From: Candidatus Microthrix parvicella Bio17-1 | GTDB taxonomy: Bacteria > Actinomycetota > Acidimicrobiia > Acidimicrobiales > Microtrichaceae | Assembly (NCBI RefSeq): GCF_000299415.1 | Contig: NZ_AMPG01000009.1 | Span: 1-53,805, forward strand | Direction of reading: 5' to 3' | DNA: 53,805 nt | Shown: positions 35,620 through 44,759 of the stretch, one piece after another | Numbering within the stretch: position 1 is the stretch's first letter | Layout: every line of letters begins with the position of its first letter | Notes under the pieces: generated by a model | Seen by the model: only the letters and a program-made list of their open reading frames with translations | Databases searched by the model: none | Told to the model about the DNA's origin: nothing | Translations under genes and position numbers: made by a program

Positions 35620-36044
35620 TGGCAGCCGAACCAGATCCCTACTGTGATCTCATACTGGCAGGCAAGGCGCCGGTGGACGTTGTTCTTGAGGGCCATGAAT
35701 TGCTTTCCTTCCATCACCCGAGTCCATCGTTCGCTCCAGTGCAGGTTATGATCATACCCAAGAGGCACATTCTGTCTCTGGCCGACCTAGCGGTGAATGA
35801 GACGTCGCTGTGTGAAGAACTGCTGCGGACTCTCGCCATGCTGGCAGCCAGGGTCGAAGAGGAGCATGGCCAGGCTCGAGTTGTCACGAATCTGGGAGGT
35901 CTTCAGCGTTCCCGCCACATGCATTGGCACATCATCGCTCAAGCTGAGAGGGTCGAGCCTCCGGAGCAACCCCGAAACGAAACAGAACGATTGTGGCGGG
36001 AATACTGGCGCTATCGAGAATGGGTCGACTCGCCGCGCGAATAG
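35619..36044 (+). CDS. HIT-family nucleotide hydrolase/transferase
   Basis: A 141-residue HIT protein with QVMIIPKRHILSLADL and the catalytic triad HMHWHIIA (HxHxHxx). HIT proteins hydrolyse or transfer nucleotidyl groups (AMP-lysine, dinucleoside polyphosphates, adenylylated intermediates). The ATG shares a base with the previous stop (TAATG). As the third member of the trio it would process a nucleotide-linked substrate, perhaps the one the HAD enzyme also acts on. Confidence 0.85.
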   Translation: MAAEPDPYCDLILAGKAPVDVVLEGHELLSFHHPSPSFAPVQVMIIPKRHILSLADLAVNETSLCEELLRTLAMLAARVEEEHGQARVVTNLGGLQRSRHMHWHIIAQAERVEPPEQPRNETERLWREYWRYREWVDSPRE

Positions 36045-36203
36045 CGATTGGCCGCACGGTTGCCAGTTTAGGGCCTGGAAGTAGTTGACTGGCGAGCGAG
36101 GGCGTGACCGGGGGCTACCTGCTTGAGGGGTCACCGGTTCGACACCGGCGGGCACCGCGCGTCCTACGCCGGGCTCGCCCCCGTGAACCGGCAATCCTGA
36201 TGG

Positions 36204-37458
36204 TGCCGAGAAGTCATCCGGCCAGTGTTCCTGAGGGTTTCGGGCCGAAGTCGAGACCGGTATCGCCGACGACTCGTGGACCTGCTTCCATCGCTCGCAC
36301 GCCTCGTTCTCACCCGAATCGGCTGGGTCTTCGCCAGCGGCGACTCCCGAGACGCGGATCCTTGCGCTCCGCCACCACGTCTTCGTGTTGCAACGCCAGA
36401 TCGACCGGCCAAGGTTCAACGAAACCGACCGCACGATCCTTGCCCTCCTCAGCAGCACGATGGATCGGACGCGCCGGGCGGCGACGTTCCTGATTGTCCG
36501 ACCCGAAACCGTGCTGCGATGGCATCGTCGACTTGTCGCACGGCACTGGACCCAACCGCCCACACCCAAACGCGGACGCCCACCGATCGACCCCGACCTG
36601 AGACGTCTGATCATCGGCCTCGCCAACGAAAATCCCGACTGGGGGTACCGGCGTATCCACGGGGAACTCGCACGGCTCGGTCACAACTCGCCGCGTCGAC
36701 CGTCTGGAAGGTTCTCCGTGCCGCTGGCATTGACCCGACACGCGACCGAACCGGGCCGTCGTGGTCGGAGTTCATCCATTCACAGTCGAAAACAATTCTG
36801 GCTACCGACTTCGCTTGTGTCGACACCGCGCTGCTTCGCCGATTCCACGTTCTGTTCGTCATCGAGGTCGCCACACGGCGTGTGCACTTGGCAGGGATCA
36901 CCCCCAACCCCACCGGCTCCTGGGCCACCCAAGCCGCCCGCAACCTGACGATGAAGCTCGGCGATCGTCACCCGTTCCGATTCTTGATTCGCGATGGTGC
37001 TGGCCAGTTCACCCGATCCTTCGACGCAGTCCTCGGCGGCTCCGGAATCACCGCAATCAGAACACCGCCGCGGTCACCTCAAGCCAACGCGTTGGCCGAA
37101 CGATGGGTGCGCACGCTCCGTCACGAATTCCTCGACCGAACCATCATCTGGAACGAGCGACAGCTCCGATCCCTGCTCGAGGAATACGTCGAGCACTACA
37201 ACAGCCATCGCCCGCACCGAGGACTCCACCAACGGGCACCCAACGACACCGGACGTCACCCCGATCGGCATAGACCAACCGATCGAACGTCACCCCACCT
37301 GCGCCGGGCTGATCAACGAATACCGAACCGCCGCCTGAACCGCTCCCTGGTCAAGCAGCAACACCCCAAGCGCCGGCTTCAACGTGCCCGCCAACACCAG
37401 CAGCATCACCGAATCAGGCAGAAAGGCCGGCGAATAGGGACCGGACGACTTCTCGAAG
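36204..37458 (+). mobile_element. IS481-like element copy B
   Basis: Left end TGCCGAGAAGTCATCC (36204-36219) and right end GGACGACTTCTCG (37443-37455), about 1255 bp. It is uninterrupted and served as the reference for reconstructing copy A. The stretch 36045-36203 has no gene, only a GC-rich region with a tRNA-like T-arm sequence. Confidence 0.75.
36225..37428 (+). pseudogene. IS481-like transposase with two frameshifts
   Basis: Compared with copy A, the frame changes near 36355 (SRDA / ILALRHH) and again near 36690 (LARLGHN / LAASTVW). The catalytic segments ATDFACVDTALL, LIRDGAGQFTRSF and SPQANALAERW are intact in the last frame. The element end carries the HYNSHRPHRGLHQRAPND tail missing from copy A. 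Inactive unless frameshifting occurs at both sites. Confidence 0.8.
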
Positions 37459-37538
37459 CCTCTTTGTGTCAAGGGGTTCTTTCGGGGTGATGGTGGGCGC
37501 GTTCGGTGGGGTCCCTGGCGGAGGTGCCGGGGTCGGTC

Positions 37539-38690
37539 CTATCGTGATTGTCGGGTCCGGGAAGTGACTTGTCCGAAGCGCCGGTGTTCAGGATTCAAGC
37601 CGGCCACGCTGGATTGCAGAGTCGTTCCTGGTTGTCCTCCCGGACCCACCTGCCGTTCAGCTCGCGGCTGCCCGTTTCGCGTCGGCGACGAGGTGGCTGT
37701 AGACCCGATCAGAGATCCGTCGTTTTTCAACGAGCGGGTCGCTTCCTTGTTGGATCTACCTTCGGCGATTTTGCGGTCGTAGAACACTCGGCCTTCGTCT
37801 CCGGAGCGGATCTGAACGACAGCGGCGATGTGGATCGCGAAGTTGAGCTGCCGGTTCCCCCGCGGGTTGAGCCGGTGACGGACCTTGCCGCCCGAAGACG
37901 CTTCGATCGGCGCTGTCGCGTTGTAGGTCGCGAAGTGTGCCCGGGTCGGGAACCGGCCGATGTTCCCGGTGTAGCCGATGATCGTCGCCGCGCAGATCGG
38001 GCCGATCCCGACGATGTCACACAAGGTGGTTCCCGACGTGACGACGGCCGTCTCGATCCGTTGCTTTGATGGCTTCAACAACAGGTCGAGGCGCGCCACG
38101 TCGTCGAGGAGTTCACCGGCGATCAGCACCCGGGAACGTGCCACCTCGTCGGTCACTTCGACCCTCTTGAGGAGCTCGATCGCCTTCTGTGGTGTGGCTT
38201 TTGGCCCGATCCCGCCCGCTGACAGTTCGGTCGTCAGAGCTGAGAGCCGAACGATCAGCTTGGCTCGGAGCTGCGCTGTGTCGCGGTGGCGTTTCACCAA
38301 CAGGCGCAACACCTGGGCGTGATCATCTGTGGTGACCCGACAGAGCCGGTCCGACCGCATCGCTGCGATCGCGACCGAGCGGGCGTCGTTGGGGTCGTTC
38401 TTCTGGGAACGTCCCGATCCCAACACCCTCACCCTCGAGGCCAGCAGCGGTGGCACGTCAAACACGGTCTCCCCAGCGGCGACAAGCTGTTGGGCCAACA
38501 GATAGCCGAGTCCGCGGGCGGACTCGACCGCCCACTCCGGGCCGTCGAACTGTCCCGCCCAGGAACGCAACCGCGTCGTCTGTGCTTTCGAGGCTCGCAG
38601 GGTGAACTCGTCGAGGACCCGTTCGTCGCCGTCGATCGCGACCGCTGTGTGGGTCGCTTTGTGAGGATCGATTCCGATCATGATGGTCAT
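37539..38690 (-). CDS. IS110-family DEDD recombinase, frameshifted C-terminus
   Basis: A 383-residue recombinase with the RuvC-like DEDD residues (IGIDPHKATHTAVAID, AVESARGLGYLL, KNDPNDARSVAIAA) and the C-terminal Transposase_20 part (DIVGIGPICAATIIGYTG, NATAPIEASSGGKVRHRLNPRGNRQLN) with its serine. After NKEATRSLK the frame goes to unrelated residues. One frame over the DNA encodes RRISDRVYSHLVADAKRAA, the usual end, so a base was gained or lost in the A-run at about 37725. IS110 recombinases are guided by a bridge RNA from the non-coding end. Activity of this copy is uncertain. Confidence 0.85.
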   Translation of the reverse strand: MTIMIGIDPHKATHTAVAIDGDERVLDEFTLRASKAQTTRLRSWAGQFDGPEWAVESARGLGYLLAQQLVAAGETVFDVPPLLASRVRVLGSGRSQKNDPNDARSVAIAAMRSDRLCRVTTDDHAQVLRLLVKRHRDTAQLRAKLIVRLSALTTELSAGGIGPKATPQKAIELLKRVEVTDEVARSRVLIAGELLDDVARLDLLLKPSKQRIETAVVTSGTTLCDIVGIGPICAATIIGYTGNIGRFPTRAHFATYNATAPIEASSGGKVRHRLNPRGNRQLNFAIHIAAVVQIRSGDEGRVFYDRKIAEGRSNKEATRSLKNDGSLIGSTATSSPTRNGQPRAERQVGPGGQPGTTLQSSVAGLNPEHRRFGQVTSRTRQSR

Positions 38691-39154
38691 GGTGATGTCG
38701 CCTTCCGGTCAATGGGTGGGGACCGTGGCGGGCATTCCTGATTCGGGTTCGATGTGCTCTCGCCTCTTTCGAGCCACGCCACAGCAAGAGAATCCGGCCG
38801 GCAGACAGTTCGAAAAGAAGCCAGCCTCAACCGAGGCGGCAGGCACTAACCGAGCCAGCCGACCGGACCCTCACAACGCTACGGAAACACCGCAACGTCC
38901 ACCAGCAGTGTTAATCAGGCACCAACAGGAGGAGGCCCATCCGTTCACAACCTCGCCGACCTACCTGCCCGCTGGTTGCGGGCCGAACTTGCAAGCTACC
39001 GGGCACCATCGAGCCGCCCAATGTCGACGAGGAAGACTGGTTCGGCGGCAGCGGCGTCGGCTTGAGTCAGCTTCCGGTTCACCACAAGCCAATACGGGCC
39101 TTGGCAGATCAAAGTGTCCGCTGCCGTGATCTATCCTTCTCCAGCTGCCGATGC
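38691..39154. other. Non-coding stretch: IS110 left end and operon tail
   Basis: No convincing gene. The part next to the IS110 gene start (38691 to roughly 38960) is where an IS110-group bridge RNA would be encoded. The part nearer 39154 is the sequence after the unknown membrane gene. I could not fix the IS110 boundary by eye. Confidence 0.4.
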
Positions 39155-39820
39155 TCAGTCGGGTACATCCAACAAGCATGCGCGATACGAAGCTATCGAT
39201 CCAGCGATGATCAACGTTGAAAGGCCCAGGCAAACAGTGGGAAGTCCTGCGGACTCTCGAGATTCGAACGAGTTCAGAGTGCAGACGAACCAAGCGGCCG
39301 CAAGCGCGAGGGCGCGGAGGAGGCCCTGAATGCGTTCTAACGTTGCCGCAATCGCGTCTCGCGGTCTCTGGTCATATCCCATCTCCGAATGAAGATCCAT
39401 CCACCGCGCGAAGGCAAACTGCGAATCGCTGTCACAGCCTGTCAGCAGCACCGCAACTGGGTTACGACCACCGTCACCCGACGAGAATCCCGACTCAGCA
39501 GTCGCAATCTTGGCAATAGAAGCCCAGTTAGACAATGAAGCCAGTTTGGAAACCCACGCCGCTATTCCGGAAGAGAACGCTAGGGGGTACCAGAGCTCTA
39601 CCCAACCCGATACGTCGCTACTCAAATTCAGTTCTGAGAACTCGCTGAAGTCGCCTGCCACCACGACAGCGCTGCCGAGGACGAGCAGGACGAGTGTACG
39701 TCCTGCCCACCTTGCGCGTGGCGTCAACTCATCGAGCTTAGCAAAACAGATCCCACTCACATCACCTGAGCTCAGCCCTCCCCGACGCAACTCCTCAAAT
39801 ATCCGGTCAGCTCTAGACAT
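39155..39820 (-). CDS. Four-helix membrane protein, last gene of the type ISP operon
   Basis: A 221-residue protein with a short cytosolic-type N-terminus (MSRADRIFEELRRGGLS) and four hydrophobic segments: TLVLLVLGSAVVVAGDF, YPLAFSSGIAAWVSKL, LLRALALAAAWFVCTL, and GLSTLIIAGSIASYRA. Between helices two and three is a polar domain of about 60 residues (GCDSDSQFAFARWMDLHSEM). ATG is 9 nt after the stop of the gene before. No family recognised. GC content is low for the window. It belongs to the operon that begins with the type ISP enzyme at 48780, now interrupted twice. Confidence 0.65.
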   Translation of the reverse strand: MSRADRIFEELRRGGLSSGDVSGICFAKLDELTPRARWAGRTLVLLVLGSAVVVAGDFSEFSELNLSSDVSGWVELWYPLAFSSGIAAWVSKLASLSNWASIAKIATAESGFSSGDGGRNPVAVLLTGCDSDSQFAFARWMDLHSEMGYDQRPRDAIAATLERIQGLLRALALAAAWFVCTLNSFESRESAGLPTVCLGLSTLIIAGSIASYRACLLDVPD

Positions 39821-39829
39821 GGTCGAACC

Positions 39830-40549
39830 TCACGAGTCGTCATCGTCGTGCGGCCTGGTCGTCGGCGACAACGCCAGCGGCGTATGCGGCAGAGCGAGCA
39901 CCTGCTCGGTCCTATCCAACGATTGCGCATGCAACCATCCCGCCGCAGCCGAGTCTCGGATGTCCGTCCTTACGACAGTCGCCTGTTGGGTGATTGCGAT
40001 GGCCATCTTCCGAGGTTCGGTCCCAACGACGCGGTCGATGTCCTTGCGGCCCGCCAACGCCTCGTTGATTCGATAGACTCCAAGCCCCCATTCAGGCGGA
40101 CATCCCTCAACTTCACAGTTCAAACCCACTCCCGGCCCATCATAGAACTCAACAGCGCTAGGCCTTTCGCGATCGTCCATGCTCACTAAGACGACCGCGG
40201 CATTGTCTATGCCCAAAATAGCACTAGTTTGAGCAGGCAATTCCCCAAATGCTGACTTCAGGACTTTGACGAGTTCGCTCCATAGCACCCACTTGGCTTC
40301 TCCTTTCCAACGCTCCGGAAATCGGCCCAGAAACACGGAGAAGTAGCTCCCAGGCTGCTCCGAAACAACGCGAGTTAGATGCACCCCCACGCTGCTGAGA
40401 CAATCACGTAGGAGTAGAACTGCGTCCTCTTGGACTTGCATGTTTGCACTCGAAAGGACGTCGATCAGGACCATGTGCTCGCCTGGCCTCGCTCGGCGAG
40501 CTCTCGGCAGCCATCCAACCATGGAATCCTCGTCCTCAGGGTCCGCCAT
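39830..40549 (-). CDS. Hypothetical protein, third gene of the type ISP operon
   Basis: A 239-residue soluble protein from ATG 40549; the longer frame upstream belongs to the ISAzo13 element. It begins MADPEDEDSMVGWLPRARRA, has a mixed helix/strand body (EHMVLIDVLSSANMQVQEDAVLLLRDC, SYFSVFLGRFPERWKG, AILGIDNAAVVLVSMDDRE), and ends in a run of Asp. No motif I know. Removing the ISAzo13 element and one CGC places this ATG 4 nt after the stop of the upstream membrane gene, so the two were consecutive operon genes. Confidence 0.6.
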   Translation of the reverse strand: MADPEDEDSMVGWLPRARRARPGEHMVLIDVLSSANMQVQEDAVLLLRDCLSSVGVHLTRVVSEQPGSYFSVFLGRFPERWKGEAKWVLWSELVKVLKSAFGELPAQTSAILGIDNAAVVLVSMDDRERPSAVEFYDGPGVGLNCEVEGCPPEWGLGVYRINEALAGRKDIDRVVGTEPRKMAIAITQQATVVRTDIRDSAAAGWLHAQSLDRTEQVLALPHTPLALSPTTRPHDDDDS

Positions 40550-40563
40550 GAGATTAGACGCGC

Positions 40564-41797
40564 GGTGTAGTTTGGGCGTGTGGAGATCACCGATGAGGCG
40601 TTGAAGGACTGTTTGGGGGCGGTTCTGCCGCATCTGGATGAGCGGCAGCGTCGCTTGTGTGCGGGTGCTGTGGCAGAGATGGTCGGTCGTGGCGGGCGCA
40701 CGAAGGTCGCCAAGTTGACTGGTATGTCCCGTTCGACGGTGATCAAGGGAGCAAACGAGATCGTGGCCGGCGCGGAGGTGAGCGACTGGGTCCGCGAAGA
40801 GGGCGCTGGTGACAAACCCGCGATCGAGAAACAGCCCGGCTTGTGGGAAGCGATCGAGGAGTTGGTGTCGCCAACGACACGGGGTCATCCGATGTCGGCG
40901 TTGCGGTGGACCCTGAAGTCGACCTACGAACTGTCCCGAGAGGTCAAAGCTCAGGGGTTCGTTGCGTCAGCAGAGCTGGTCCGGCGCCTGTTGGCCCAGA
41001 ACGGCTATTCGTTGCAGGCCCCATCGAAGCAGGCCGAAGGGTCAACGAACCCCGACCGGGACGGCCAGTTCCACTATCTGGGTGGCCTCGTCGACGCGTT
41101 CTTGGACTCGGGTGATCCGGTGCTGTCGGTGGACACCAAGAAGAAGGAACTGTTGGGCAACAAGTCCAACGGTGGCACCGAATATCAGCCCAAAGGCGAA
41201 CCGGTCCGGACCGACGTCCACGACTTCCCCGACCCGGCCTTGGGCAAAGCAATCCCCTACGGGGTCTACGACGTTGCGAACAACGAAGGTTGGGTATCGG
41301 TCGGTGACACAGCCGACACCTCCGAGTTCGCCGTTGCGGCGATTGAGAAGTGGTGGGACACCCTCGGCAAACACAAGTTCCCCAACGCGACCCGACTGTT
41401 GATCACCGCCGATTGTGGCGGGTCGAACGGGTACCGGGTCCGAGCTTGGAAATGGCATCTCGCCCGACTCGCCGAACGAACGGGCCTGGACATCACGGTG
41501 TGTCACTACCCGCCCGGCACCTCGAAATGGAACAAGATCGAGCATCGGATGTTCAGTTTCATCACGATCAACTGGCGAGGCCGCCCTCTCACCAACATCC
41601 GCACCGTCGTCGAGCTGATCTCAGCGACGACCACCCAAGGCGGGCTCACCATCCAGGCCGCCTACGACGCCCACGTCTACCCCAAAGGCGTCAAGATCAC
41701 CGACGCTCAGTTCAACGCAATACCGATCACCAAACATGACTGGCACGGCGACTGGAACTACACGATTAGCCACACACCCCAAACGTCCAACTAAACC
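40564..41797 (+). mobile_element. ISAzo13-family element
   Basis: The ends read GGTGTAGTTTGGGCGT and, inward from the other side, GGTTTAGTTGGACGT. It is 1234 bp, flanked by CGC at 40561-40563 and 41798-41800 (3-bp duplication). It landed in the last two codons of the 179-residue membrane-protein gene; the new sequence happens to preserve the same ending, Arg-Val-stop. Confidence 0.78.
40580..41794 (+). CDS. ISAzo13-family transposase
   Basis: A 404-residue transposase from GTG 40580. N-terminal helix-turn-helix (AKLTGMSRSTVIKGANEI), then a DDE-type core: VLSVDTKKKELLGN (Asp), LLITADCGGSNGYR (Asp) and SKWNKIEHRMFS (Glu). The order VDTKKKE...DCGGSN...KWNKIEHR is characteristic of the ISAzo13 group. 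Appears intact. Confidence 0.9.
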   Translation: MEITDEALKDCLGAVLPHLDERQRRLCAGAVAEMVGRGGRTKVAKLTGMSRSTVIKGANEIVAGAEVSDWVREEGAGDKPAIEKQPGLWEAIEELVSPTTRGHPMSALRWTLKSTYELSREVKAQGFVASAELVRRLLAQNGYSLQAPSKQAEGSTNPDRDGQFHYLGGLVDAFLDSGDPVLSVDTKKKELLGNKSNGGTEYQPKGEPVRTDVHDFPDPALGKAIPYGVYDVANNEGWVSVGDTADTSEFAVAAIEKWWDTLGKHKFPNATRLLITADCGGSNGYRVRAWKWHLARLAERTGLDITVCHYPPGTSKWNKIEHRMFSFITINWRGRPLTNIRTVVELISATTTQGGLTIQAAYDAHVYPKGVKITDAQFNAIPITKHDWHGDWNYTISHTPQTSN

Positions 41798-42330
41798 CGC
41801 GGCGGGCCCTCAGTATGGTCCAGGTGGAACCCGAGCAACGCGGCAAAGCTGGATTCAGTCGACCGGGGAAGCAAGAGTAGACTCACCACAATTACAGCCC
41901 CAGCCAGAAGGATCGCTCCGAAGGCAACCGATGCTTGGCTGAAATTATACAGGTAAGGCAACCTAACTCGACCCTCTTCCGCATATATGTGTACAGTTAC
42001 CCCTGCGAGAATCGCTGGAAGAAGGTAGGGAAGAAGGCCTCGGAGAAACCTCCTTAATGATCTTCTTGCGATCGAGGAAGATCTCCGCAGCAAGTCGTAG
42101 GTCGAACTAACTTGCGCAGATTCGTCGTCTTGACTAGCTGTTTGGCAAACCAAGAACGCTATGGATGTGGCCAGTCCAAAGGCCACGGTGACGGGAGCCA
42201 AGTTGGGCGCCCCAGCAAAGGCCGTTGAAGCCACAAGCCAGAAAGCCAACGCTGCAGCGCTTCCAGCGATCCCGGCCATGGCAGCCCGGAGGCGCACTGA
42301 AATCATTCTTGATTTTCTGGCTGGAGTCAT
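41791..42330 (-). CDS. Membrane protein coupled to the type ISP enzyme gene
   Basis: A 179-residue protein with about four membrane segments (IAGSAAALAFWLVASTAFAG, APVTVAFGLATSIAFLVC, GLLPYLLPAILAGVTVHI, AFGAILLAGAVIVVSLLLL) and a basic middle loop (RRSSSIARRSLRRFLRG). Its ATG overlaps the restriction enzyme stop as ATGA, so both are made from one transcript. No family recognised. The last codons were rewritten by the ISAzo13 insertion, but the protein end is unchanged. A membrane protein translationally coupled to a type ISP enzyme is not something I know to be described. Confidence 0.7.
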   Translation of the reverse strand: MTPARKSRMISVRLRAAMAGIAGSAAALAFWLVASTAFAGAPNLAPVTVAFGLATSIAFLVCQTASQDDESAQVSSTYDLLRRSSSIARRSLRRFLRGLLPYLLPAILAGVTVHIYAEEGRVRLPYLYNFSQASVAFGAILLAGAVIVVSLLLLPRSTESSFAALLGFHLDHTEGPPRV

Positions 42331-44759
42331 GAGGTTCGACCTAGTTGTGATGATGCGGGAAAAAGGGAAGGTAAGGATTCGATGACGTCGAGAGTTTGGA
42401 GTGAGAGGGTGATGACGCGGCCGATGAGGTCGAGGATGTATCGGGGGTCGTCATGTTCGTCGGCCCAGTCGTTGGGGTCGTTGACGATGCCGGAGGCCTT
42501 GTCGGTCTTGATGTAGTAGCGATCGATGATCCAGTCGACGCCGCTGCGGGTTCCGAGCTTGTAGTCGTGGGCTCGTTCGGGGATGCCGGTCAGAGTGAGG
42601 TGCGGGTTGTAGATCAGCTGGGTGCGGTCCGGGACCTTCTTGCCAGTCTTGGGGTCAGTCACCTTGGGGTAACGCATCTTCTTGTCGCCGACGCGGAGGA
42701 CCGACGGGTCGGTGGTGGGGTCGGCGCCGTGTTGCCACTGCTCTTCGAGCGGGTAGGGCTCGACGGTTTCGTAGCCGATGTGGAGTCCCATGAGTGCTGC
42801 GCCAGCGTCTCGGTAGGCGTCGAAGGAGGCCCGGTTGCCGGGCAGCGGAACGCGGGGTGCTTCCTTCTTGAGGTTCGATTCGTACCGCTCCCGGAACTCT
42901 GGCGAGTGGAGGGCGCCGTAGACGAAGTGGAAAACGTCGTCGTCGTCGATGTCGGGCCCAAGGGTTACTTGGAAGCGGCGGACGGCATCGGGGTTGAGGT
43001 TGGAGACCTTCCTCCAGCCGGACTCGCCGCCAAAGAGACTGTCAGCGTCGTCAGGCTCCTCGTACCGCCAACGGGCCAAGAACGATGTCGCGTCAGAGCC
43101 GATCAGATGGAGACAAGGGATCGTGTCCGTGGCTGTGACGCCAAATGGGGATTTTGAACCCTGCGTGACAATGCTGATTCCCCGGTTCGTCGCCTCTGGC
43201 GTGGGGTAGAGCTTCGGTAGCTGGTAGGTGTCGTTGTTGACGGTTCTATCGAACGCGACACGCTGCTTTAGGAACGGCCGATACAGGCTGGTGCGGAGCA
43301 TGTCGTCGGTCAGTTCGTATCGCTGGCCTTTCGCCATGCGAGCGAAATCACCTCGGTCCCAGCTGTGTTTCGTGTCATCTCGGTCGGCGAACGCGGCGGC
43401 CCCCTCCTTGGTGTCGGCCACCCCCTCAGTCGCCACGGCACGGAGGTAGTCGCCAACCTGAGAGTTGTAGTGGCTGATCATGCGCTCGACGTTGGCCGAG
43501 AGTTTCGATTGAGAGGAGTTGTAAACCCACGCGTCCCTCGCTGTGACGAGACCGAGTGTCTTGGTGTGGAAGATGCCGCCAACTCCCGCTAGCGGGATGT
43601 GCATGTCGTATGTGGCATCACGCTGGTTGATCCAGTCGCCGGAGGAATTCGGCTGGACTGAGTCCCAAAGGAGGTTGGCAACGGTGGCACGTTTGACCAG
43701 TTCAAGCTTGGCCTGCCGGTTGAGGTAGTCGCCGATGTCGTGATAGTGGATTTGTGCGCCGCCGGTGGGGGGTGATCCCGGTTGGCGGATAAGGAGGGTG
43801 ATGGCCACGGTGTTGCGGCTTCCCGATCCGAACACCTTCCCGCCTTCGCGTCGTGATTGTTCGCCGGACGTTCGTTGGTTGCCGCGTAGGTTGTAGATGT
43901 AGATGTGGTGGAATTCGTCGGCGAGGGTGAGGCGGATCCCATCGCCTGAGTTGGAATCAATCCAGCCGCCGTTGGAGACGAAGCCGACGATTCCGCCGTC
44001 GGGGGAGGCTTGGATGCGGTTGGATGCCCAACGGATGGCACGGATATACGAGTCGTAGAGCTTGGACTTCAACGTCGCTGAAGATCGCTCGGCGTACGTC
44101 GATGCGATCGATGCATCGAGGGTGGGATAGTCGAGGTTCTGATTGTCGTCATTCTGGGACGTCTGCCCGACGGAGTACGGCGGGTTGCCGACGATCACTC
44201 TGATGTCGAGCGTCTTCTGTTTGTCGGCCCGGGCGTTGTTGCGGGGGAAGAACAGTTCGTCCATTGGGTCCCCTGCTTCGGAGAGCTGGAACGTGTCGGT
44301 GAGCACGATCCCATCGAACGGCATGTACGCGTTGCCTTGAGCGAGGGCGTTGTAGGTGGTCTCAATGTTGATTGCTGCGATGTAGTACGCGAACAGGACG
44401 ATCTCGTTGGCGTGGAGCTCCTCCCGGTACTTGCGGTCGAGGTCTTCGGGTTGTATCAGGCCGGAGTCGAGCAAACGGGAGATGAAGGTGCCGGTCCCTG
44501 TAAACGGGTCGAGAACGTGCACGCCTTCGTCAGAGATGGTGGTTCCGTCGAAGTGCTTGACGAGGAGATCGTTGACGGAGCGGTTGATGAAGTCGACGAT
44601 CTCGACAGGGGTGTAGACGATACCGAGTGCTTGGACAGTCTTAGCCTGGATCCACCGGTGGGGTTTGCGTGTGACATGAGTTGAATGTTCCTCAACGCGA
44701 CAAGTGCCCCCTTGGGGTGGGAAACTTCGAGTGTTCAAAGCACAAAGATTTCCACGCAC
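42327..44759 (-). pseudogene. Type ISP restriction-modification enzyme, C-terminal half (methyltransferase and TRD)
   Basis: The open frame covers the second half of a single-chain type ISP enzyme. Sequence from KTVQALGIVYTPVEIVDFINRS onward is native; the first ~40 residues come from the IS1380 element. The N6-adenine methyltransferase has motif I VLDPFTGTGTFISRLL and motif IV VIVGNPPYSVGQ. The last ~450 residues should be the target recognition part. The frame joins exactly to the N-terminal half (46255-48780) when the IS and one CTTAG are removed: KALPK-TVQALG. A start inside the IS end could still give a free methyltransferase. Confidence 0.85.

Noticed and set aside
36105-36160. tRNA-like T arm (CCGG-TTCGACA-CCGG) upstream of IS481-like copy B
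   Set aside because: No matching acceptor, D arm or anticodon arm could be folded; at most a fragment of another tRNA.
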